From NCBI GenBank assembly GCA_964644705.1, contig CAZXYF010000220.1, positions 1-5,137 of the forward strand: DNA of 5,137 nt, written 5' to 3'. The first letter of the stretch is position 1; the number at the start of each line of letters is the position of its first letter. Under the pieces are notes generated by a model that was not told the DNA's origin, did no database searches, and saw nothing but the letters and a program-made list of their open reading frames with translations. Below are positions 1 through 4,852 of this stretch, piece by piece. The DNA comes from CAZXYF01 sp964644705. GTDB lineage: Bacteria; Planctomycetota; Brocadiia; SM23-32. Position numbers and translations under genes: made by a program.

Positions 1-99
1 CCTTTGTCGGTCGTTTCCCGGGGCTACGCTCTGACAGCCGACGAAGGTGAACGATTAGGTTCTAACCGCCTATCGCGTTGTTTGCGCGTCTTCGGGTAG
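1..99 (+). CDS. C-terminal fragment of a protein, possibly exodeoxyribonuclease VII large subunit (5' end outside window)
   Basis: Frame 1 is open from the left edge to a TAG at 97-99 and gives 32 residues. The segment PLSVVSRGYAL resembles the conserved (S)PLxVLxRGYAL motif near the C-terminus of XseA, the large subunit of exonuclease VII, which degrades single-stranded DNA in the cytoplasm. The three minus-strand frames are interrupted by stops here. In family members I remember, roughly 35-45 residues follow this motif (an SA..L..GD.L...L.DG pattern). Here only about 21 follow and they do not resemble that pattern, so the gene may be truncated or frameshifted, or the resemblance may be fortuitous. 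It is convergent with the minus-strand operon. That the frame is coding is moderately supported; the XseA name is tentative. Confidence 0.45.
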   Translation, partial: PLSVVSRGYALTADEGERLGSNRLSRCLRVFG

Positions 100-118
100 T
101 GCAGAAGTACGCCTCAAC

Positions 119-133
119 CGGGACAAGCCCGGC
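119..133 (+). other. Small GC hairpin in convergent intergenic region
   Basis: CCGGG (119-123) and CCCGG (129-133) form a perfect 5-bp stem with a 5-nt loop, ACAAG. It lies 20 nt after the stop at 97-99 and has no T-tract on either strand. It could help end transcription of the left-hand gene only with Rho or as a processing structure. The rest of 100-326 shows no ORF of note, only a second 5-bp inverted repeat (TTCAC 191-195, GTGAA 207-211). Confidence 0.3.
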
Positions 134-227
134 AGCAGGCCCATCTGGAATAACGTGGTTCACTGAATCCTTACCCGTAAACCCGAACATTTCACAAACC
201 TCAAGCGTGAATTATTCTAAAAGCAGC

Positions 228-275
228 CTCAGCCACAGATAATGTCGAGCAATCAGGGTAAATTGTGCGGCTGAG
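228..275 (-). terminator. Weak terminator-like stem downstream of the operon
   Basis: CTCAGCC (228-234) and GGCTGAG (269-275) are perfect inverted arms. Three more pairs (ACA 235-237, TGT 264-266) follow beyond a 2-nt bulge, with a 26-nt loop between. Read on the minus strand, the 3' arm is followed by GCTGC and then only TTTT. This is the best candidate for ending the three-gene operon, whose last stop codon is at 327-329. The loop is long and the T-tract short, so efficient intrinsic termination is doubtful. Confidence 0.3.
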
Positions 276-326
276 TTACCCCGCGCGAAAAAGCACTCTT
301 ATCCAGAACGTCCGAAAATGCCGCAA

Positions 327-1244
327 TCAACCGTCCCACTCCACGATATGTTTCCGCAGCAGGTGGTCGGGATGATAGGATTGTTTGGCGCGGCGAAGCC
401 CCTCCACGCCCATGTCCTGCTCGCGGTTTATGTATTCATACCCCTCGGCGACCGTCCGGGCAAAGGCACGGTTGATGGCCTGATAGGCGCCGGAATAGCT
501 GGTATCTGCCTTCTCCACGCGTTCAATGAATGTCGTTGAATTCAGAGGCTCCCCGAGGGCAAACGCCACAATGTCGTCACCGTCCATAAGTGCGCCTCCG
601 GAAAGCCCCAGCCAGTCCATGCGCCCGAGCATCCTCCGGGTCGTTTCCACCTCCCGCTGGAGACTGGGGATATCGTTCTTGGGATGATTGTCCAGCCATT
701 TCTGAGAGAAGTGGGCGCACCGCGCGGCCAGCGGGGCATCGATCATGTGGAACTCGGCATCCGGACATTCGCGTTCGAACTGCCGGATCAAATTGCGCTT
801 CGCATGGAATTCCGATCCCGGTAGATCCCGGAGTGTATCGGCCGTATGGACGTAATCGGCGCGTTTGCGTTTCGGTTCAATGTGGAGCTGGGAAACCCCG
901 TCAAGGAATTCCACCGCCGCGTCGGGTACGCGCGCAAAGCGTGTAATTGAGCCGTTCTCTTCGAGCAGTGAAACGATAATGTCCGCCTGTTTTTGGCGAT
1001 CAGCTGTGAGAGGCGGGTAGGCGTAGGTGATGTTTTTGTCGGCCAGGTCACATACGATAATGGGGGAGTCCTGGTAACGTGTGAGGCGGCAATTGGTGTG
1101 TTTTCGCCAGCTCCACAGATACGCGAAAGTAAGTTCGCTGATCGTGGGCTCAATATGGGTGAAATACCCGTTCAGCGTCTCCCGGTGGTGCTCCTGCAGT
1201 TCCGTCAGCCGGGGATATTCGGGTAGTGATTCCGCGGATGGCAT
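327..1244 (-). CDS. DUF2156 / phosphatidylglycerol lysyltransferase C-terminal-like protein (GNAT fold)
   Basis: The protein has 305 residues and no signal peptide or membrane segment, so it is probably cytoplasmic. The second half matches what I know of the DUF2156 (LPG synthase C-terminal, COG4866-type) family: an SGGAL..DGDDIVAFALGE strand region (about 215-232), an IERVEKADTSYSGAYQAIN block (about 240-258), and the signature YINREQDMGVEGLRRAKQSY (271-290). An FHAKRNLIRQFE segment (146-157) in the middle is also family-typical. These proteins contain one or two GNAT-like folds. Relatives transfer lysine or alanine from aminoacyl-tRNA to lipids (the MprF catalytic part), but soluble stand-alone members are mostly uncharacterised. 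It lacks the MprF membrane flippase domain, so lipid modification is not implied. It is the third gene of the operon, 30 nt after kamA-like, with its own GGAGG site. Context suggests it acylates or aminoacylates the product of the two preceding enzymes; that is inference. Confidence 0.85.
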   Translation of the reverse strand: MPSAESLPEYPRLTELQEHHRETLNGYFTHIEPTISELTFAYLWSWRKHTNCRLTRYQDSPIIVCDLADKNITYAYPPLTADRQKQADIIVSLLEENGSITRFARVPDAAVEFLDGVSQLHIEPKRKRADYVHTADTLRDLPGSEFHAKRNLIRQFERECPDAEFHMIDAPLAARCAHFSQKWLDNHPKNDIPSLQREVETTRRMLGRMDWLGLSGGALMDGDDIVAFALGEPLNSTTFIERVEKADTSYSGAYQAINRAFARTVAEGYEYINREQDMGVEGLRRAKQSYHPDHLLRKHIVEWDG

Positions 1245-1251
1245 GGGACGA

Positions 1252-1256
1252 CCTCC
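1252..1256 (-). promoter_or_regulatory. Ribosome binding site of the DUF2156 gene
   Basis: On the minus strand GGAGG is followed by 7 nt (TCGTCCC) and ATG at 1244-1242. It fixes this start and sets the spacing standard seen in this genome. Confidence 0.8.
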
Positions 1257-1274
1257 GGTGGTGTTTACCTTTCG

Positions 1275-2435
1275 TTACGAGCGCACGTGACAGGTGCTGC
1301 ACTGACCGCACAGGGCCGGGGCATCGGCGTCGCATTGCTCCTCCTCGGAACAGCCCACAGGTTTGCGATCGGAGATGGGATTGGGTTCGCGCCATATTTT
1401 GCCGCTCCAGCTCCGCAGCACAAACTCGTCCCCCTCGCGGCCCAGACCGTATTTTGGCGAGAGCGGGATTTTACCGTAGGGGGTGTCCACGATGAATCGG
1501 GGCACCGCCAGTCCGGACGTGTGTCCCTGCAGTTTGTGGATGATTTCGCGTCCGCATTCCACGGCCGTGCGAAGATGCTGGGTCCCGCTGAGCACCTGGC
1601 ACTGATAGATGTAATAGGGTCGCACCCGTATTCGGAGCAGTTCCTGGCAGAGCGTTTTCATCACCTCCACCGAATCGTTGACTCCTTTCATCAGGACCGA
1701 TTGATTGCCCAGCGGTATGCCCGCTTCCGCCAGCCGTGCGCACGCTTCCTCGGCTTCCGGAGTGATCTCTCGGGGGTGATTGAACTGGGTGTTGAGATAA
1801 AGGGGATGATACTGTTTCAGGCGTTCGCAAAGTTCGGGCGTGATGCGCTGGGGGAGGGTGCAGGGGGTGCGTGAGCCAATACGAATGATGTCCACGTGGG
1901 GGATCTCATGCAGCCGGGCGATGATGCTTTCGACACGCTCATCGGAGAGAAGCAGAGGGTCGCCACCGGTCAGCAGCACATCACGGATCTCTTCATTGTC
2001 GCGTATCCAATCGATGCCTTCCTGAATTTTTTCATCCGACAGGTTCACATCCGGCCGCCCGACCATGGTTTCTTTCCGCAGGCAGTGACGGCAGTACATC
2101 GGGCAGCGGTTGCCCACGCAGAACGCAACGCGGTCGGGATACACGCGGATAATAAGTTCAACGGGCGAATGTTTGCCCTCCTCCAGAGGGTCGGGTACGC
2201 CCAGGTCGTCATGGAGTTCTTCCGGTGCGGGGACGGCCTGTCGGCGGATGGGGCAGTCCGGATCATCGCCATCCATCAGGTTGGCATAATAGGGGGTGAT
2301 GGCCCATGTGAACTCTTTGCTCGCCGCGCGGATGCCCTGTTTCTCCTCGGGACCGAGATCGATGTACTCTTCCAACTCGTCCAGGGTCGTTATGCGGTTG
2401 CGGAGTTGCCATTTCCAATCATCCGAATCCGTCAT
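1275..2435 (-). CDS. KamA-family radical SAM amino acid 2,3-aminomutase
   Basis: The protein has 386 residues. Enzymes of this family use a [4Fe-4S] cluster, SAM and PLP to move an amino group from C2 to C3 of an amino acid, giving a beta-amino acid. The cluster motif is CPMYCRHC (Cys111, Cys115, Cys118), Arg120 matches the substrate-carboxylate arginine of lysine 2,3-aminomutase, and TGGDP (156-160) is the SAM-binding segment. GVND (251-254) and RPYYIYQC (272-279) are family blocks. DTPYGKIP (317-324) contains the expected PLP lysine, Lys322, in a loop two residues shorter than the PGGGGK of lysine 2,3-aminomutase. Of the two Asp residues that hold the lysine side chain, one is kept (Asp317) and the other is Gln280. 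The tail has Cys362, 368, 376, 379 and 382. The start codon overlaps the upstream ATP-grasp stop as ATGA, implying translational coupling. The family assignment is firm; the lysine substrate is not. Confidence 0.93.
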   Translation of the reverse strand: MTDSDDWKWQLRNRITTLDELEEYIDLGPEEKQGIRAASKEFTWAITPYYANLMDGDDPDCPIRRQAVPAPEELHDDLGVPDPLEEGKHSPVELIIRVYPDRVAFCVGNRCPMYCRHCLRKETMVGRPDVNLSDEKIQEGIDWIRDNEEIRDVLLTGGDPLLLSDERVESIIARLHEIPHVDIIRIGSRTPCTLPQRITPELCERLKQYHPLYLNTQFNHPREITPEAEEACARLAEAGIPLGNQSVLMKGVNDSVEVMKTLCQELLRIRVRPYYIYQCQVLSGTQHLRTAVECGREIIHKLQGHTSGLAVPRFIVDTPYGKIPLSPKYGLGREGDEFVLRSWSGKIWREPNPISDRKPVGCSEEEQCDADAPALCGQCSTCHVRS

Positions 2436-3418
2436 ATTGTGGTCCTTTCTGCGTTTAATGTGCTGCGTTCAACAGCTGCCTCAATAATTTGCGAGATCAT
2501 GTCTGGATAGGAATATCCGGCCGCTTCAGCTTGAAAAGGGAATATGCTGTAATCGGGGGATAGGCCCGGCAGAGGATTGACCTCCAGGAAAGTTGGTTGT
2601 CCCTTTTCGTCCAGTTTTATATCCACACGCGCCAGATCGCGACAGCGCAGGGCTCTGTAAACCGTCCGGCCCATCCGACGCATTTCCGTCGTCAGTTCGT
2701 CTGGAATATCGGCCGGGCAGGTCAATTCCTTCTCGTGCCGACTTTTGTCCTCGTAGGAATAAAAATTACGTGAGCTCTGGACCTCAACCACCGGCAGCAC
2801 TTCCACGTCGCTGTTGCCCAGCAGCCCCACGCAGAACTCCCGGCCGGGGGCGAATTCTTCCACCAGGCAACCCTGCTGATACTCCTGAAGTATCCAGCGG
2901 ACCTTTTCGCGCAGCTCGGAACGCTCACCGATCAGTGAGCTGTGCCGAATTCCCATGCTCGACCCTTCGGCATTGGGTTTGACGAATACGGGAAACCCGA
3001 GCTGGCACTGGTCCAGATCGGAAAGCGTTTGCACCAGATGAGATTCGGGGGTGGACACGCCTTTGGAGGACACGATGGTTTTGGATAGCGCCTTATCCAG
3101 GCTGCATGCCAGGGCCCGTCCGTCGGCACCCGTGTAGGGAATGCCTGCGTGATCCAGCCAGGTGGGCACAATTGATTCACGTGAAGGGCCGCGGGTGCCT
3201 TCCGCAATGTTGAAAACCAGATCGGGATCCGCGTCACGCACACGTCGTGGGAAATCACCATCCACCGGGAGTTTGTCCGCCTCGAAACCGGCAGCGTGGA
3301 TGGCATCGAGAAGATTTTGAATCGTTTTCTCCTCATCAAATTCCGCCCCGAAATCCTCAGGCATCCGTTCCTGAGGGCGAAAAGTGGACCAGTCATCGTA
3401 GGCAAGGCAGATTTTCAT
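2432..3418 (-). CDS. ATP-grasp ligase related to D-alanine--D-alanine ligase
   Basis: The protein has 328 residues, about the length of Ddl. ATP-grasp enzymes activate a carboxylate as acyl phosphate and join it to an amine or similar nucleophile. Visible blocks are an N-terminal KICLAYDDW strand, DLVFNIAEG (66-74), AGIPYTGADGRALACSLDK (91-109), the ATP-binding PVFVKPNAEGSSMGI (143-157), LVEEFAPGREFCVGLLG (185-201), and the C-terminal ARVDIKLD...PTFLEVNPLPGLSP, with Asp266, Glu279 and Asn281 as metal ligands. Where Ddl has HGxxGEDGxxQ, this protein has AEGTRGPSRES (72-82), so the amino acid subsite differs. I chose the ATG at 3418-3416. The longer frame to 3565 reads through an intrinsic terminator and gives a non-family extension. 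The ribosome binding site is poor (GAG, 7 nt upstream). First gene of the operon, overlapping kamA-like by 4 bp. A D-Ala-D-Ala function is unlikely but not excluded. Confidence 0.9.
   Translation of the reverse strand: MKICLAYDDWSTFRPQERMPEDFGAEFDEEKTIQNLLDAIHAAGFEADKLPVDGDFPRRVRDADPDLVFNIAEGTRGPSRESIVPTWLDHAGIPYTGADGRALACSLDKALSKTIVSSKGVSTPESHLVQTLSDLDQCQLGFPVFVKPNAEGSSMGIRHSSLIGERSELREKVRWILQEYQQGCLVEEFAPGREFCVGLLGNSDVEVLPVVEVQSSRNFYSYEDKSRHEKELTCPADIPDELTTEMRRMGRTVYRALRCRDLARVDIKLDEKGQPTFLEVNPLPGLSPDYSIFPFQAEAAGYSYPDMISQIIEAAVERSTLNAERTTI
2443..2447 (-). promoter_or_regulatory. Ribosome binding site of the kamA-like gene
   Basis: AAGGA on the minus strand lies 7 nt (CCACAAT) before the ATG at 2435-2433, inside the last codons of the ATP-grasp gene. 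The ATG shares 4 bases with the upstream TGA (ATGA). Confidence 0.75.
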
Positions 3419-3428
3419 GGGGATCTCG

Positions 3429-3461
3429 TCTAAATTCGCACGTAATTGGTGAAGATTTAGA
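3429..3461. promoter_or_regulatory. Inverted repeat upstream of the ATP-grasp gene (operator-like)
   Basis: TCTAAAT (3429-3435) and ATTTAGA (3455-3461) are perfect 7-bp inverted arms separated by 19 nt, starting 11 bp before the ATP-grasp start codon. On the minus strand the distal arm overlaps a weak -10-like TAAATC, lying 16 nt after TTGTTC (each matches only 3 of 6 consensus bases). It could be a repressor site or an RNA stem sequestering the leader. No known regulator motif was recognised. Confidence 0.35.
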
Positions 3462-3486
3462 AAAACCACGGTCGCGAACAATTTTG

Positions 3487-3514
3487 AAAAAAACCCCGCC
3501 GTTTGAAAGCGGGG
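3487..3514 (-). terminator. Strong Rho-independent terminator
   Basis: On the minus strand CCCCGC (3514-3509) pairs perfectly with GCGGGG (3499-3494) around a 9-nt loop, and the stem is followed at once by seven T residues (3493-3487). It would end transcription coming from the gene at 3679-4359 or from the promoter near 3576-3603. It lies 69 nt before the ATP-grasp start codon, so it separates that operon from upstream transcription unless there is readthrough. Confidence 0.85.
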
Positions 3515-3569
3515 CGATGGTAGGTCAGCCGACAGTGGTGTGCGAGCGTATCCACTCGCTAACACCCGG
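3487..3569 (-). ncRNA. Candidate small RNA or attenuated leader of the ATP-grasp/KamA operon
   Basis: The predicted transcript starts about 7 nt after the TATACT box and ends at the T-tract, giving about 83 nt. It contains a strong 5' hairpin: GGTGT (3566-3562), a TA bulge, GCGAG (3559-3555), an 8-nt loop, CTCGC (3546-3542) and ACACC (3541-3537), that is 10 bp in two perfect 5-bp segments. A linker of about 22 nt follows, then the terminator stem. Promoter, hairpin and terminator in order on one strand fit either a stand-alone sRNA or a leader regulating the genes from 3418 onward by attenuation. No known riboswitch class was recognised and I found no convincing antiterminator. The alternative is that this is only the 3' untranslated region of the gene at 3679-4359. 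Confidence 0.35.
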
Positions 3570-3575
3570 TAATCC

Positions 3576-3603
3576 AGTATACATGAAACGAGCGGTTTCG
3601 CAA
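3576..3603 (-). promoter_or_regulatory. Sigma70-like promoter reading toward the leader and operon
   Basis: On the minus strand TTGCGA (3603-3598; 4 of 6 consensus bases) is followed by a 16-nt spacer and TATACT (3581-3576; 5 of 6). The start would be near 3569. It sits about 76 bp beyond the stop codon of the upstream gene and upstream of the terminator at 3487-3514. Confidence 0.45.
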
Positions 3604-3678
3604 TCAGGAGAAAAGCAGACCCGTTGTCGCGACGCAGGCCGTGCCTCTTGCCGACCGAAAGTGGAAGGAGTCATCGTT

Positions 3679-4359
3679 TCAGGCCCAGAGCGATTCCTGG
3701 TTATAGGAAGTGGCCCATGGCTGCCGGGCCGTGTTGCGTAATTGCTGCAATTCCGTGGAAACAACCTGCCGGTAGGCGTCGTTGAATGCCCATTCGCTGT
3801 CTGCCAGTTGTTCAAGCTCATCACCATGGTGAATGGTCAGATCGGCCATGAGATCTTCGAGGGACGCTGCCGGCATCATGGATTTTGACGCGCTGAGATG
3901 TCCGATAATTTTACGCGGAATTCCCGATTCGTAGCCAATCTCCTCACCGGTTTTCAGTCCCCGTCTCCACGACAGATAGACGTCGTTGAGCCGGCTGACT
4001 ATAAGTGAGGCATCATCAAGCTGCCGGAACCGGTTGAGGAAGGAATGCATAGCTTCCAGCAAGCGGGCGTTGATATCCAGATCCTGGCGGGTGCGTTCCT
4101 CGGCCTTCACGACTTCAGTAAATATGTCTCGATGGAAATTGTTGGGCAGGTCGTCAATTGCGTCGATTGGTTCATCATACCAGCGAAGTGGGGAATAGGA
4201 GAGCAACACCGCTTCGACAAGGAGATTGCCAATGAATCGATGGTTCTGGAAAGCGTCCTGGAGTGCGGTGGTGTCGCTGGGGTGCAGCGTGAAATTAGCG
4301 GCGCGGAAGACATTCTGAAAAATGTCCCATAGCAAGCTCTGTTTGCGTGATAAATCCAG
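3679..4359 (-). CDS. Hypothetical protein of unknown function, probable CTG start (TTG alternative at 4335)
   Basis: I do not recognise this family. From CTG (4359-4357) the product is 226 residues, from TTG (4335-4333) 218. It has no cysteine, signal peptide or hydrophobic membrane segment. It is rich in charged and Leu/Ala residues, with long stretches that look helical (about 40-57, 80-128, 163-212), so a soluble alpha-helical protein is likely. Distinctive stretches are LLSYSPLRWYDEPIDAIDDLP (52-72, key residues S54, R59, W60, Y61), RLNDVYLSWRRG (123-134) and the C-terminal end QPWATSYNQESLWA. The frame is open upstream to a TAG at 4466-4464 with no ATG or GTG in it. The CTG is favoured because AGGAG lies exactly 7 nt before it. 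It appears monocistronic, with a promoter candidate at 4487-4516 and the terminator at 3487-3514 downstream. A decayed 5' end (ATG mutated to CTG) is possible. Confidence 0.7.
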   Translation of the reverse strand: MDLSRKQSLLWDIFQNVFRAANFTLHPSDTTALQDAFQNHRFIGNLLVEAVLLSYSPLRWYDEPIDAIDDLPNNFHRDIFTEVVKAEERTRQDLDINARLLEAMHSFLNRFRQLDDASLIVSRLNDVYLSWRRGLKTGEEIGYESGIPRKIIGHLSASKSMMPAASLEDLMADLTIHHGDELEQLADSEWAFNDAYRQVVSTELQQLRNTARQPWATSYNQESLWA

Positions 4360-4366
4360 GGCGTCG

Positions 4367-4371
4367 CTCCT
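4367..4371 (-). promoter_or_regulatory. Ribosome binding site that points to a CTG start
   Basis: Minus-strand AGAGGAG (4373-4367, core AGGAG) is followed by 7 nt (CGACGCC) and CTG at 4359-4357, in frame with the 3679 stop. The same 7-nt spacing is used by the two downstream genes with clear sites. The TTG at 4335 has no comparable site. Confidence 0.55.
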
Positions 4372-4486
4372 CTGGCAATTGGAAACAATCCATGGCTCCG
4401 CCGTTTCTGGGGAGCAATGGGGTGACAGCTGTGAGAAAAGCGGCCGTGTTCGTCGAAGCTATTGGTCCATGAGGCGACAGTCCATC

Positions 4487-4516
4487 AGTTTATTACAGCA
4501 CTTCTCCCATGGTCAA
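4487..4516 (-). promoter_or_regulatory. Promoter candidate for the hypothetical gene, overlapped by an inverted repeat
   Basis: On the minus strand TTGACC (4516-4511; 5 of 6 consensus) is followed by an 18-nt spacer and TAAACT (4492-4487; 4 of 6). Transcription would start near 4480, giving a 5' leader of about 120 nt before the CTG. The -35 box lies within an inverted repeat, CCATG (4507-4511) and CATGG (4518-4522) with a 6-nt spacer, which could be a regulator site. Within the leader a short frame (ATG at 4485 to the TAG ending near 4462) encodes only MDCRLMDQ and is probably chance. Confidence 0.4.
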
Positions 4517-4582
4517 GCATGGAACGGTGGTAGATGTTCGCGGCGCGTGCACCTGTAAAAATATCCGGTCACTACCGTTGCT

Positions 4583-4615
4583 GTCTGGCGGGGTATGGTA
4601 GATGCATCCCCAGAC
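4583..4615. repeat. Inverted repeat in the intergenic region
   Basis: GTCTGG (4583-4588) and CCAGAC (4610-4615) are perfect 6-bp arms. An alternative pairing uses GTCT plus GGGG against CCCC plus AGAC with a bulge. It sits just before the first REP-like unit. The stretch 4360-4967 holds, besides this, only the promoter candidate and the repeats; no gene there is convincing. Frames open through it read repeat DNA. Confidence 0.3.
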
Positions 4616-4637
4616 GTAAGAATTCTGTCCTGTGGTC

Positions 4638-4768
4638 AGTAGGTCGTGATCGCTGAGCGCGACCTGCCGGGTTCCGCGCCCGCACGGCGGCCCCCGTCCG
4701 CCAACAGGCCAGGATGGCGTCATGCGTACTATCTTTGTGCCGTACTGAAACGTCAGCTGCCGCAGCTC
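4638..4768 (+). repeat. REP-like repeat unit, copy 1 (131 bp)
   Basis: By hand alignment this block matches 4853-4983 at about 106 of 131 positions with no net gap. The first 35 bp (4638-4672) are identical in both copies. They form an imperfect hairpin: AGGTCG (4641-4646) pairs with CGACCT (4660-4665) around TGATCGCTGAGCG, which has further internal pairing. GTAG (4639-4642) lies at the 5' foot, as in the REP elements mobilised by REP-associated tyrosine transposases (RAYTs). A second well-conserved segment is 4698-4733 and a third is GCCGCAGCTC (4759-4768). The middle (4673-4697) is divergent. No RAYT gene is in this window. Confidence 0.75.
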
Positions 4769-4852
4769 GTGGTTTAGAAATTGGGGGAAATCCAGCGTTC
4801 ATCGCGTCGCATGGACAAGGAGCCGCGCGGCGCTCGACACCTACTGGGCGCA

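Noticed and set aside
1..180. tmRNA-like GCTACGCTCTGACAGCC near the left edge
   Set aside because: It resembles an ssrA tag sequence only briefly; no stop follows in the tag frame and no tRNA-like 3' end is present. The open frame with an XseA-like motif explains it better.
590..946. Plus-strand and other overlapping frames within the three operon genes
   Set aside because: All lie opposite or out of frame with strongly recognised proteins and contain no family motifs.
3520..3535. GTAGGTC followed by AGCC and GAC, resembling the REP foot
   Set aside because: Only the first seven bases match the REP unit and the stem is 3-4 bp; likely coincidence.
3419..3565. N-terminal extension of the ATP-grasp frame to an upstream start at 3565
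   Set aside because: The extension would be encoded by the intrinsic terminator and its T-tract, has no family likeness, and the ATP-grasp fold starts naturally at KICLAYDD from the ATG at 3418.
3515..3600. tRNA-like look of the plus strand after GCGGGGCGATGGTAGGTC
   Set aside because: No GTTCGA-type T-loop, no acceptor-stem partner and no proper anticodon arm; the GCGGGG belongs to the terminator.
3525..3827. 100-residue minus-strand frame overlapping the end of the hypothetical gene
   Set aside because: Most of it is a shadow of the gene ending at 3679; the remainder covers the promoter and hairpin region, and it has no recognisable domain.
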